64,000 bases of DNA from JBGTFE01 sp036403235 (lineage in GTDB: Bacteria > Acidobacteriota > Blastocatellia > Pyrinomonadales > Pyrinomonadaceae), in assembly GCA_036403235.1 (NCBI GenBank), contig DASWRI010000086.1:11093-75092 (forward strand), read 5' to 3'. Under the pieces are notes generated by a model. The model did not search any database. It saw only the letters and a list, made by a program, of their open reading frames with translations, and was not told where the DNA came from. Made by a program: the position numbers and the translations under genes. Positions 7,693 to 15,819 of the stretch are shown here, piece after piece (the stretch's first letter is position 1; each line of letters starts with the position of its first letter).

Positions 7693-9603
7693 ATGCTTTT
7701 CAGATTGTCCGACGTTCAAAAATCCTACAGCGGAAACGAAGTTTTGCGCGGCGTTTCGTTTCAGATAAATCAATCTGAAAAAGTCGGCCTCGTCGGTCGC
7801 AACGGCGCGGGCAAAACGACCGTTTTTCGCCTGATTACGGGCGAAGAAACGGCCGATGAAGGCGATGTCGTTAAAATAAACAATCTGAAAATCGGTCTTC
7901 TCCAGCAGCACGTCGATTTTTCCGCTGACGAAACCGTCCACACCGCCGCGCTTTCGGCCTTTCAAGTTTTGCACGACATCGAAGCCGAGATGCGCCTTCT
8001 CGAAAAACAGATGGCCGAGACAGTTTCCGAAGAAATTCTCGAAAAATACGCCGAGCTTCAAATTGAATTTGAGCGAAACGACGGTTTTTCTTACACGGCG
8101 CGCGCCGAAGCGATTTTGCAGGGTTTGGGATTCGAAAGGGAAGCATGGCAGCTCGAAACAAAAAATCTTTCGGGCGGACAGAAAAATCGACTCGGAATGG
8201 CGCGGCTTTTGCTCTCCGGCGCCGACGTTTTATTATTGGACGAGCCGACCAATCATCTGGACGTCGAAGCGGTCGAATGGCTCGAAAACTTTCTCCAGAC
8301 GTATGAAAAAACGTATGTCATCATCAGCCACGACCGTTATTTTCTCGACCGTGCGGCGCGCCGGATTATCGAAATCGAAAACGGAAAGGCGGTAACTTAC
8401 AAGGGAAATTATTCGGAATTTCTCGTCGAGCGCGAAGAACGACGCGAACAACAGCGACGCGAATTTGAAAACCAGCGGGCGTTTATCGCCAAAACCGAGG
8501 AATTTATTCGCCGTAATCTCGAGGGACAAAAAACGAAACAGGCGAAATCGCGCCGCACTTTGCTCGCGCGGATGGAGCGCGTCGAAGCGATTTCAAGCGA
8601 TAAACCGAGCGGGAATTTCCAGCTCAAAAAAGTCGAGCGCGCCGGGCAGAATGTCCTGACGGTCGAGGATTTATCCATCGGCTACGGCGAAAACGTTTTG
8701 GCGCGCGACATAAATTTTACTTTGACGCGCGGCGAATGTCTCGGAATTATCGGCGGAAACGGAACGGGCAAAACGACTTTTCTGAAAACTATCCTCGGAC
8801 AAATCCGCGAGCTTTCCGGCAAAATCAACTGGGGAACAAAAACCGACATCGGTTATTACTCGCAAAATCTGGAAGATTTATACGAGCGAAACGAGGTCAT
8901 ACAGGAGCTTCGCCGCGTCGCGCCGATGGCCGAAAACGGCGAGCTTCGTTCATTCCTGGCGAGATTTTTGTTTGTCGGCGAAGACGTTTTCAATCAGGTC
9001 AAAAATCTTTCCGGCGGCGAAAAGGGAAGACTCGCGCTGGCGAAATTGATTTATTCAAATAAAAACGTGCTCGTCCTCGACGAGCCGACCAATCATCTCG
9101 ATATTCCTTCGCGCGAAGCTCTGGAAAACGCGCTCGACGCTTACGCCGGGACGATTTTTACTGTCAGCCACGACCGTTTTTTTCTCGACAAAGTGGCGAC
9201 GCAGATTTTTTCGTTTGAAGACGACGGCGGAGTCGAAATTTACGAAGGGAATTACACGGAATTTCACGATTGGAAAAATCGGCAATCGTCCGCTGCCGGC
9301 CGTCAATCGTCAGTCGAATCGAATACAAATCCTGCAACTGATAACGAACAATCGGCGACGAACAAATCGACTCTTTCAAAAAATCAACGGCAGAGAATCG
9401 AGAACCGGATAAAGGAAATCGAGGCGGAAATTCCGCTCCTCGAAGAAGAAATTTCAAAGTTTTCGTTTCAGATGAGCCTGCCCGAGATAGCGGCAAATCA
9501 CGAAAAGCTGCAGGAAGTCTCACGGCAATTCGAGCAGATTGAGAAAAAAATCCAAAAGCTTTATGAAGAATGGGAAGCCTTGAGCGAAGAAATTAACAAT
9601 TAA
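7693..9603 (+). CDS. ABC-F family ribosome-associated ATPase
   Basis: The 636-aa protein has two ABC domains and no membrane segment. Domain 1 carries Walker A GRNGAGKT and signature LSGGQKNR; domain 2 carries GGNGTGKT and LSGGEKGR. Both have VLLLDEPTNHLD-type Walker B motifs. The inter-domain linker is charged and helical, and the last ~80 residues form a coiled coil like the Uup C-terminal domain. ABC-F proteins act on translating ribosomes. A low-complexity linker (about residues 533-560) before the coiled coil is encoded by TCAG-rich repeat-like DNA. The start is ATG 7693; a TTG 21 bp upstream lies inside the hairpin repeat. Confidence 0.92.
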   Translation: MLFRLSDVQKSYSGNEVLRGVSFQINQSEKVGLVGRNGAGKTTVFRLITGEETADEGDVVKINNLKIGLLQQHVDFSADETVHTAALSAFQVLHDIEAEMRLLEKQMAETVSEEILEKYAELQIEFERNDGFSYTARAEAILQGLGFEREAWQLETKNLSGGQKNRLGMARLLLSGADVLLLDEPTNHLDVEAVEWLENFLQTYEKTYVIISHDRYFLDRAARRIIEIENGKAVTYKGNYSEFLVEREERREQQRREFENQRAFIAKTEEFIRRNLEGQKTKQAKSRRTLLARMERVEAISSDKPSGNFQLKKVERAGQNVLTVEDLSIGYGENVLARDINFTLTRGECLGIIGGNGTGKTTFLKTILGQIRELSGKINWGTKTDIGYYSQNLEDLYERNEVIQELRRVAPMAENGELRSFLARFLFVGEDVFNQVKNLSGGEKGRLALAKLIYSNKNVLVLDEPTNHLDIPSREALENALDAYAGTIFTVSHDRFFLDKVATQIFSFEDDGGVEIYEGNYTEFHDWKNRQSSAAGRQSSVESNTNPATDNEQSATNKSTLSKNQRQRIENRIKEIEAEIPLLEEEISKFSFQMSLPEIAANHEKLQEVSRQFEQIEKKIQKLYEEWEALSEEINN

Positions 9604-9607
9604 ATCG

Positions 9608-9696
9608 TGTCAGCCCACATTTTCATTGTGTCAAGCGGCATTTACATCATGTCAGCAGATATTTTCACGCTGTCAGCCCGCATTTCATTGTGTTAA
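9608..9696. repeat. Tandem 21-bp degenerate array, about 4 units (TGTCAGC type)
   Basis: TGTCAGC/TGTCAAG/TGTTAA word starts fall at 9608, 9629, 9650, 9671 and 9691, so the pitch is 21, 21, 21, 20. The rest of each unit is similar (pattern CAGCCCACATTTTCATT). It fills the convergent gap between the ABC-F gene and guaB. Confidence 0.8.
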
Positions 9697-9706
9697 ATCA
9701 AATAAA

Positions 9707-11176
9707 TCAGCTTTCCAGACGATAATTCGGCGCTTCTTTTGTGATAATCACGTCGTGAACGTGCGATTCGCGCAAACCGGCCGACGTGATGCGTACGAAT
9801 TTGGCGTTTTCCTGCAACTCCTTGATGTCTTTGCAGCCGGTGTAGCCCATTCCCGAACGCAGGCCGCCGATGAGCTGCGTGACCATTTCGGCGATTGTGC
9901 CTTTGTAAGCGACGCGGCCTTCGATGCCTTCGGGCACGTATTTCGAATCGGCGACCGTTCCTTCCTGCGCGTAGCGGTCGGATGAGCCTTGTTTCATCGC
10001 GCCGATTGAGCCCATTCCGCGATACGTTTTGAAATTACGTCCCTGAAACAAGATAACTTCGCCCGGCGCTTCTTCGGTTCCCGCGAAAAGCGAGCCAATC
10101 ATCACCGAATCCGCGCCCGAAGCGATTGCCTTGACAACGTCGCCGGAAAATTTCACGCCGCCGTCGGCGATAACCGGAACGCCCGTGCCTTTGGCCGCGC
10201 CGACGCATTCGGTAATCGCCGTAATTTGCGGCACGCCCGCGCCCGTGACGACGCGCGTCGTGCAAATCGAACCCGGGCCGATGCCGACTTTTATCGCATC
10301 GACGCCCGCGTCAATCAGAGCTTTTGTCGCTTCGGCCGTCGCGATATTTCCGGCGACGACTTCGATGCCGGAAAATGTCGCTTTGACCTTTTTAACAGCT
10401 TCGATAACGCGCGAGCTGTGGCCGTGAGCCGTGTCGATGACGATGGCGTCGACGCGCGATTCGATTAAAGCGGCGGCGCGCTCCATAAAATCTCCGGTTG
10501 CGCCGATTGCCGCAGCGCAGCGCAGGCGGCCTAAATCGTCTTTCGCCGCAAACGGATATTTGATGGCTTTTTGAATGTCTTTGACCGTAATCAACCCTTT
10601 CAGATGCCCGTCGTCATCGACGACCAGAAGTTTTTCGATGCGGTGTTTTTGCAGCTTTACCTTTGCTTCGTCGAGCGTCGTGCCGACCGAAACGGTGACG
10701 AGCGGCTGTTTTGTCATTACTTCCGAGACGGGAATGTCGAAACGCGTCTCAAAACGCAAATCGCGGTTGGTGATGATGCCGACGAGAAAACCGTTTTCGT
10801 CGAGCACGGGCACGCCGCTGATTTTAAAGCGCTCCATGATTTCGAGCGCCTCCGAGACGAGCGCGCCGTCGTGAATCGTCACCGGGTCGACAATCATTCC
10901 CGATTCCGAGCGTTTTACTTTATCGACTTCTTCGGCCTGATGCGCGATTGACAGATTTTTGTGAATGACGCCGATGCCGCCCTGCTGGGCGAGCGCGATT
11001 GCCAGACTCGCTTCCGTCACCGTGTCCATCGCCGACGAGCAGAGTGGAATGTTCAGACGAATATTGCGCGAAAAAAGCGTCGCCGTGTCGGTCTCGCTCG
11101 GCAGAATTTCCGAAAACGCCGGAACGAGCAGAATATCGTCAAAAGTTAAGCCTTCTTTTATTTCTTCAATCAACAT
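9707..11176 (-). CDS. guaB: Inosine-5'-monophosphate dehydrogenase
   Basis: The 489-aa protein is full-length IMPDH: GLTFDDILLVPAFSEILPSE at the N-terminus, two CBS domains (about 95-205), a TIM barrel, and the catalytic loop GPGSICTTRVVTGAGVPQ with the thiolate Cys. The YRGMGSIGAM segment and the active-site flap follow. It oxidises IMP to XMP in guanine nucleotide synthesis. The 21-bp repeat array begins 36 bp upstream of its start, so it lies in the promoter or 5' leader region. Confidence 0.97.
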   Translation of the reverse strand: MLIEEIKEGLTFDDILLVPAFSEILPSETDTATLFSRNIRLNIPLCSSAMDTVTEASLAIALAQQGGIGVIHKNLSIAHQAEEVDKVKRSESGMIVDPVTIHDGALVSEALEIMERFKISGVPVLDENGFLVGIITNRDLRFETRFDIPVSEVMTKQPLVTVSVGTTLDEAKVKLQKHRIEKLLVVDDDGHLKGLITVKDIQKAIKYPFAAKDDLGRLRCAAAIGATGDFMERAAALIESRVDAIVIDTAHGHSSRVIEAVKKVKATFSGIEVVAGNIATAEATKALIDAGVDAIKVGIGPGSICTTRVVTGAGVPQITAITECVGAAKGTGVPVIADGGVKFSGDVVKAIASGADSVMIGSLFAGTEEAPGEVILFQGRNFKTYRGMGSIGAMKQGSSDRYAQEGTVADSKYVPEGIEGRVAYKGTIAEMVTQLIGGLRSGMGYTGCKDIKELQENAKFVRITSAGLRESHVHDVIITKEAPNYRLES

Positions 11177-11211
11177 ATATCTAAAATATTTAGCGGGTTC
11201 AGCACCGCACT

Positions 11212-11463
11212 TACAAGTTTTGAAGCCGCACTTACAAGTTCCCGAACAATTGTTACAAGTTTCCGGACAATTATTACAAACTTCAAAAATACAGTTACAA
11301 ACTTTCGGACAAAAGTTACAACTTTAGGACTAATACTTACAAGATTTAATAAAACAGTTACAAACTTTGGGACAAAAGTTCCAAGTTTGCGGATAAAAGT
11401 TCCAAGTTCACTAACAAAACATACAAGTTCAGGACATAAAGCTACAAGTTTTCGAACAAACGC
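11212..11463. repeat. Tandem 21-bp degenerate array, 12 units, upstream of guaB
   Basis: Twelve consecutive units of exactly 21 bp fill 252 bp without a spacing error. Each starts TACAAG/TACAAA/TCCAAG and most continue TTT.CGGACAAAAGT. The TACAA and (G)GACAAAA words are conserved and the positions between them vary. With the terminator that follows, it fills the gap between guaB and the RodZ-like gene. No gene is supported in this stretch. Confidence 0.9.
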
Positions 11464-11480
11464 CTTAATTTAATTTCTGT

Positions 11481-11510
11481 AAACAAAAAGCCCGCACAAA
11501 ACTTGCGGGC
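11481..11510 (-). terminator. Terminator of the RodZ-like gene
   Basis: On the minus strand GCCCGCA pairs with TGCGGGC around AGTTTTG, followed by TTTTTGTTT. It is a typical rho-independent terminator about 75 bp after the RodZ-like stop codon, between it and the guaB-proximal array. Confidence 0.85.
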
Positions 11511-11585
11511 GCGATTTCGCTTGGAGATTGTTTTCAAAAATAAGCTTCTTTGATTTTAGCTTATAAAAAAGCCTCATACAAATCA

Positions 11586-12410
11586 TTATCTCGGACGCGG
11601 GCCGATATTGGAATTATTTGCATCGCTCGCTGTAATCTGCCCGCTTTGCCATATCTGCGGCAGATTTTCTTTATTGATTTCAAACTCCACTTTATTTTTA
11701 GACGATGCGTTCGGAAGCGTAATCGCTTTACCGTTTATCGTTAAGCGCGCAAACTGCGCGCGCGCGGTCGCATAGCTTAGTTTTACATTCGATTTCGGCT
11801 CGAAAACCACCGACTTATCGGCGGCGACAAGCGTCGAGATGCTTTTACCTCCGTCAACCGCTGAAGTTAGAGATACTTCGTCGCCGGACGCTTTAAATTC
11901 GATTTTGGCGCTTTCGAGCGCAGGCGCGGCCGTAACTACCGGGTTTGCGTTCGTGTTGACAGCGTTATTCGCGTTCTGGTTGGTGTTCGTGTTGTTGGCG
12001 ACGCTGCTTGTTTTCTCGCTTTGCAGATAATTGACGAGCGCCAAAATTCCCCAGGTCATTAAACCTAAAATAACGACGGCGAAAATTATGGTCATCAACG
12101 ACGAAGACCTTTTTTCGTCGGTTAAAACCTGGGGTTTGTATGTTTTCGGTTCGTCGGCCTGGTCGCCCTGCTGCTCGACAATCAGGCGATTGTAATCCTG
12201 CAGGGCTTCCTGCTCGTCAACGCCGACGTATCGAGCGTAGGATTTGACAAAACCTTTATTAAAAATTCCGCCGGGCAGAGTTCGATAATCGTTATTTTCG
12301 ATTGCTTCAAGATAAAGCCCGGAAATGCGGGTTTGTTCAGCGACTTCGCTTATAGTAATACCGCGCGCTTCACGTGCTTGTTGCAGTTTTTCGCCGAGAG
12401 TTAATGACAT
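11586..12410 (-). CDS. rodZ: RodZ-like helix-turn-helix membrane protein
   Basis: The 274-aa protein has an N-terminal HTH_25-type domain (about 4-75; GEKLQQAREARGITISEVAEQ, then GIFNKGFVKSYARYVGVD). A cytoplasmic linker, one TM helix (about 105-130) and an Asn-rich periplasmic linker (NTNTNQNANNAVNTNANP) follow. The C-terminal beta domain resembles DUF4115 (ARAQFARLTINGKAITLPNA). RodZ links MreB to the cell-wall elongation machinery; that role is inferred from architecture only. It diverges from the BMC operon. Confidence 0.8.
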   Translation of the reverse strand: MSLTLGEKLQQAREARGITISEVAEQTRISGLYLEAIENNDYRTLPGGIFNKGFVKSYARYVGVDEQEALQDYNRLIVEQQGDQADEPKTYKPQVLTDEKRSSSLMTIIFAVVILGLMTWGILALVNYLQSEKTSSVANNTNTNQNANNAVNTNANPVVTAAPALESAKIEFKASGDEVSLTSAVDGGKSISTLVAADKSVVFEPKSNVKLSYATARAQFARLTINGKAITLPNASSKNKVEFEINKENLPQIWQSGQITASDANNSNIGPRPR

Positions 12411-12470
12411 TTTGTCTTTGCTGTTTTGCTGCTGACGGATTGAATGCCGTGAGCCTTGCTTAAAATTGAA

Positions 12471-12487
12471 ATATATCGTTGATATAT
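12471..12487. promoter_or_regulatory. Palindrome in the rodZ/BMC divergent promoter region
   Basis: ATATATC-GTT-GATATAT is a perfect 7-bp inverted repeat with a 3-bp spacer. It lies about 60 bp from the RodZ-like start and about 135 bp from the BMC start. It could be an operator for a dimeric regulator or simply AT-rich promoter DNA. No single regulator can be assigned. Confidence 0.3.
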
Positions 12488-12622
12488 AGCGCGTGTCAAT
12501 CGTTTCAAGTTTTTTATACCATTGTTTTCGCTTGATATTCGAAATTTGGCGTGATACGTTTAGCTTTTACTCAGGTCTTATATTAAAATTAACAAACAAA
12601 CTTTTTAGGTGAGGAACAAAAA

Positions 12623-13018
12623 ATGTCTCTTGAAGCACTCGGAATGGTTGAAACCAAAGGCTTTGTCGGCGCTGTCGAAGCGGCCGACGCGATGGTCAAA
12701 GCCGCCAATGTTCAGTTGATTGGAAAAGAATACATCGGCGCGGGCTACGTGACGATTTTTGTGCGCGGCGACGTCGGCGCAGTCAAGGCGGCGACGGACG
12801 CTGGCGCAGCGGCGGCGCGGCGCGTCGGCGAACTGATTTCGGTTCACGTTATCCCGCGCCCGCACGGCGAAGTCGAGAGAGTTTTGCCGAGAGGCGGCGC
12901 GACCGGCTACAGCCCGGACGAAAAAGCTCTGCAGGGCGGCGGCGGCCGTCAGCTCGGCTCAGGCTCGGGCGGCGGAGAAATCTCTGCCAACGACAGAACG
13001 AAATCGAGAAATAAATAG
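12623..13018 (+). CDS. Bacterial microcompartment hexameric shell protein (BMC-H), copy 1
   Basis: The 131-aa protein has a single BMC domain at about 3-88 (SLEALGMVETKGFVGAVEAADAM, VFVRGDVGAVKAATDAGAAAA-like core, SVHVIPRPH), as in PduA/EutM/CcmK. Hexamers of this fold tile the protein shell around encapsulated enzymes. A Gly/Ser-rich basic tail (about 92-131) is longer than the minimal PduA type. AGGTGAGG precedes the ATG. An aldehyde dehydrogenase and a second BMC-H follow on the same strand. Confidence 0.93.
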   Translation: MSLEALGMVETKGFVGAVEAADAMVKAANVQLIGKEYIGAGYVTIFVRGDVGAVKAATDAGAAAARRVGELISVHVIPRPHGEVERVLPRGGATGYSPDEKALQGGGGRQLGSGSGGGEISANDRTKSRNK

Positions 13019-13019
13019 A

Positions 13020-13089
13020 GAATTACGAATTGCGAATTACGAATTGCGAATGTCGGAAGATATTTTTTAATTCGTAATTCGTAATTGAA
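13020..13089. repeat. Palindromic heptamer repeat (GAATTAC/GAATTGC)
   Basis: Four perfect 7-bp words GAATTAC-GAATTGC-GAATTAC-GAATTGC (13020-13047) are followed by the complementary AATTCGT-AATTCGT-AATTGAA (13069-13089). The element ends 5 bp before the aldehyde dehydrogenase ATG, which has no SD. Confidence 0.85.
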
Positions 13090-13094
13090 TTTCA

Positions 13095-14837
13095 ATGCCC
13101 GAACATAAAGACTTAATTTCACAACAGGAAGCGCGCGACGCGGTGGAAGCCGCGCATCTGGCGTGGAGCGCGGTCGCGAAATTTGACCAGGCGAAAATCG
13201 ACCGGATTTGCGAAGCGATGGCTCAGGCCGCGCTTCGCAAATCGGCTCGGCTCGGTCAGATGGCGAACGAAGAAACGGGTTTCGGCAAGGCGGAAGACAA
13301 GCGCGAGAAAAATCGTTTTGCGGCGGAAGACGTCTGGAATTATTTCAAAAGCTTAAAAACCGTCGGCGTCGTCAATGACAACGGCAGCATCGTCGAAATC
13401 GCATCGCCGCGCGGCGTCGTCGCGGCCATCATTCCTTCGACCAACCCGACTTCGACGGCGATTTTCAAAATCATCATCGCCATCAAATCGCGCAACACCA
13501 TCGTCCTTTCGCCGCATCCTTCGGCCGCGCGCTGCATCGCTGAAACGGCGCGCGTGATGCGCGAGGCGGGCGTTAGGGAAGGACTGCCGCCCGCCGCGAT
13601 TTACTGTTTGACGACTTCGAGTCTCGAAGGGACGGAAACGTTGATGAAGCACAAGCGAACGGCCGTAATTTTGGCGACGGGCGGAATCGGCCTGGTGCGC
13701 GCGGCTTATTCGTCGGGCAAACCGGCGTTCGGCGTCGGGCCGGGAAACGTTCCGGTTTTTATCGAAAAAACGGCCGACACGCGAAAAGCGGTTTCGGATA
13801 TTTTGACTTCGACGTGTTTTGACAACGGCACGATTTGCGCGTCCGAGCAGTCGGTCGTCGTCGATAAAGCGATTGAAGCGGAAGTCCGCGAACAGTTTAA
13901 GGCGCAGGGCGCGCATTTTTTGAATCCGGCGGAAGCCGATAAAGTCGCCGCCGTTTTATTGACGCCGCAGAGAACTTTGAATCCGAAAATCGTCGGCAAA
14001 TCAGCCGAGTTTATAGCCAATCTGGCCGGAGTTTCGATTCCGTCGGGAACGCGCTGTCTGCTGGCCGATTGCGGCGGCGTCGGGCGCGATTTTCCGTGGT
14101 CGATTGAAAAGCTTTCACCGACGCTCGCTTTTTTCGTGGTTGACGGCGTCGAACAGGGCGCGCAAAAATGTCTGGAAGTTTTGCAGTTCGGAGGAATGGG
14201 GCACACCGCCGGGATGCACACGCAAAATCGCGAGGCGGCAATCAGATACGGCGAACAGATGCCTGCATCGCGCGTCGTCATAAATTCGCCGACGACGCAC
14301 GGCGCAATCGGATTTTCCACCGATTTAGCTCCGTCGATGACTTTGGGCTGCGGCTCATGGGGCGGAAACGTTACGTCGGACAATGTTTCGCCGATTCATC
14401 TGATGGACATCAAGCGCGTCGCGTTTGAAACAAAACCGGTCGGCGGTCAGCGTTCGGCCGCCGGTCGTCAGCCGATTGTCGTAGCGGCGAGCGGCGGGCA
14501 AAAACAGCCAAGCCGGCAAAACGTCAAACGCGAAGACATCGCCGCGCTGGTCGATAAGTTTTTGAGCCGGAAAATTGCCGAAACGCCGATTGTCGAAGTC
14601 CAAGAGCCGAAGGTTGAAGACCGGAAACCGGTCGCCGAATCGCCCGTCAAGACAATTATTCACGAGCTTCGAACCGAAAGCTCGACAAACGGAGCGAAAC
14701 CGGTCGATTTCGTCAGTGAAGACGATGTGCGGAAAGCCGTCGAAAAGGGCGAAAAAATTTACATCACGGCAAAAACCATCATTACACCTTCGGCGCGTGA
14801 TTTGGGCGAGGAAAAGGAAATCTTTGCAAAGAAATAG
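13095..14837 (+). CDS. Aldehyde dehydrogenase (PduP/EutE-like, microcompartment-associated)
   Basis: The 580-aa protein has a catalytic core (about 10-455) of the CoA-acylating aldehyde dehydrogenase type. It includes ASPRGVVAAIIPSTNPTS, SPHPSA, FGVGPGNVPVFIE and the nucleophile region FDNGTICASEQ with Cys248. These enzymes turn an aldehyde and CoA into acyl-CoA with NAD+. About 125 extra C-terminal residues hold a low-complexity linker, an amphipathic helix (about 479-496, EDIAALVDKFLSRKIAE) that could target it to the shell, and a terminal EDDVRKAV...IITPSARDL module resembling one in other BMC proteins (inference). It lies between two BMC-H genes. Confidence 0.88.
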   Translation: MPEHKDLISQQEARDAVEAAHLAWSAVAKFDQAKIDRICEAMAQAALRKSARLGQMANEETGFGKAEDKREKNRFAAEDVWNYFKSLKTVGVVNDNGSIVEIASPRGVVAAIIPSTNPTSTAIFKIIIAIKSRNTIVLSPHPSAARCIAETARVMREAGVREGLPPAAIYCLTTSSLEGTETLMKHKRTAVILATGGIGLVRAAYSSGKPAFGVGPGNVPVFIEKTADTRKAVSDILTSTCFDNGTICASEQSVVVDKAIEAEVREQFKAQGAHFLNPAEADKVAAVLLTPQRTLNPKIVGKSAEFIANLAGVSIPSGTRCLLADCGGVGRDFPWSIEKLSPTLAFFVVDGVEQGAQKCLEVLQFGGMGHTAGMHTQNREAAIRYGEQMPASRVVINSPTTHGAIGFSTDLAPSMTLGCGSWGGNVTSDNVSPIHLMDIKRVAFETKPVGGQRSAAGRQPIVVAASGGQKQPSRQNVKREDIAALVDKFLSRKIAETPIVEVQEPKVEDRKPVAESPVKTIIHELRTESSTNGAKPVDFVSEDDVRKAVEKGEKIYITAKTIITPSARDLGEEKEIFAKK

Positions 14838-14909
14838 CGGTCAGCTGTCAGTAGTCAGCTATCAGTTAATTCTGATTTTGCTGACAGCTGATTGCTGATT
14901 GCTGACTAT
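14838..14909. repeat. Palindromic TCAGC-type heptamer repeat
   Basis: GGTCAGCTGTCAGTAGTCAGC is followed after a short centre by the complementary GCTGACAGCTGATTGCTGATT series. It fills the junction between the aldehyde dehydrogenase and the zinc-ribbon gene. The ATG 14913 follows at 3 bp, with no SD. Related words recur at 19.4, 19.6, 24.7, 26.9, 35.4 and 37.8 kb. Confidence 0.8.
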
Positions 14910-14912
14910 TTA

Positions 14913-15356
14913 ATGGCAGAAACATTAGTCGAAAATCGAACTTGCAGCAAATGCGGCGTTGACGTGCGAAAGGGCGCGCTTTTTTGTTATAACTGCGGCG
15001 GCTCGGTCGCGCCGGACATTCCCGCGCCGGAAAATCAGGAAACGAACGGCGAAGAAGTTTTTCAGGAACAATTTGTCGATGAAAATTTAAAGGAAATCGA
15101 TAAAATTCCCGAGAAAAAAACGGAAGTCGCGGAAGCTGCCGACGCCCCGGTTAAAAAGCCGGATATGTTCGAAGAAGCCAAACTCAAAACGGCCGCTTCG
15201 CTTCGCCGAAAATCAAAAACCCCGCAAAAGCAGAGAATCGAAGAAGTCGTCTGGACGGGACACGAAAACGCGCCGAACGGCTGGTTTATTGTCATCGCGC
15301 TCGTTTTGACGCTCGGCGCGCTCGGTATTTTCTGGCTGGCGATGTGGTTGAAATAG
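14913..15356 (+). CDS. Membrane-anchored zinc-ribbon protein
   Basis: The 147-aa protein has an N-terminal zinc ribbon (CSKC at 11-14, CYNC at 25-28), an acidic Pro/Glu-rich middle and a C-terminal TM helix (about 124-146, FIVIALVLTLGALGIFWLAM). It is predicted to sit in the inner membrane with the ribbon in the cytoplasm. It lies between the aldehyde dehydrogenase and the second shell gene. A role tethering or organising the compartment is speculation; no function is known to me. Confidence 0.75.
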   Translation: MAETLVENRTCSKCGVDVRKGALFCYNCGGSVAPDIPAPENQETNGEEVFQEQFVDENLKEIDKIPEKKTEVAEAADAPVKKPDMFEEAKLKTAASLRRKSKTPQKQRIEEVVWTGHENAPNGWFIVIALVLTLGALGIFWLAMWLK

Positions 15357-15424
15357 AATTTGCAGACTGAATTTTTTAGCCGATTTTGGTTTTAAACTGC
15401 GGCGCTGTTAATATAAAGATAATT

Positions 15425-15745
15425 ATGGAAGCACTCGGAATGGTCGAATGTATGGGTTTGGTGGCGATGATTGAAGCCGCCGACGCGATGGTCAAGGCGG
15501 CGAACGTGCGGCTCGTCGGTTACGAAAAAATCGACGCCGGGCTGGTGACGGCAATCGTTCGCGGCGAAGTCGGTGCGGTCAAGGCGGCGGTCGATGCCGG
15601 AGCGGCGGCGGCGCGCCGAATCGGGACGGTGACGGCGGTTCACGTTATCGCGCGCCCGCACTCGGAAGTCGGCGACGGGATTCCGGTCATCGACACCGGC
15701 GAGACGACGCGCAAGAAAATTTCCGGCTCAGTACCGGAAAAATAA
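15425..15745 (+). CDS. Bacterial microcompartment hexameric shell protein (BMC-H), copy 2
   Basis: The 106-aa protein is a compact single BMC domain (MEALGMVECMGLVAMIEAAD, VRGEVGAVKAAVDAGAAAA, TAVHVIARPH) with a short tail. It is clearly paralogous to the shell protein at 12.6 kb. ATG 15425 gives the usual MEALGMVE start; an upstream in-frame TTG at 15386 is less likely. No pentameric (EutN/CcmL) vertex gene and no diol dehydratase, glycyl-radical or aldolase core enzyme lies in the window, so this locus is incomplete by itself. Confidence 0.93.
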   Translation: MEALGMVECMGLVAMIEAADAMVKAANVRLVGYEKIDAGLVTAIVRGEVGAVKAAVDAGAAAARRIGTVTAVHVIARPHSEVGDGIPVIDTGETTRKKISGSVPEK

Positions 15746-15815
15746 AAAGTAAAAAGTAAAAAGTAAAAGGCAAAAGTGAGAATCATCTTCACTTTTGCCT
15801 TTTACTTTTTACTTT
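15743..15815. repeat. Palindromic AGTAAAA repeat / bidirectional terminator
   Basis: AAGTAAA words repeated at 7-bp pitch run into GGCAAAAGTGA, which pairs with TCACTTTTGCC and then TTTTACTTTTTACTTT. It lies at the convergent end of the BMC operon and the VWA genes, where the A/T-flanked stem could terminate transcription from both sides. Confidence 0.75.
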
Positions 15816-15819
15816 AAAT

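Noticed and set aside
11160..11330. Heptapeptide repeat protein encoded by the 21-bp array
   Set aside because: A 21-bp pitch always gives a seven-residue repeat. The frame runs antisense to guaB and stops in the middle of the array, so translation is not supported.
11212..11463. CRISPR array
   Set aside because: Units are 21 bp with no long unique spacers and the conserved words cover most of each unit; no cas gene is seen in the window. The same reasoning applies to the arrays at 50201 and 63260.
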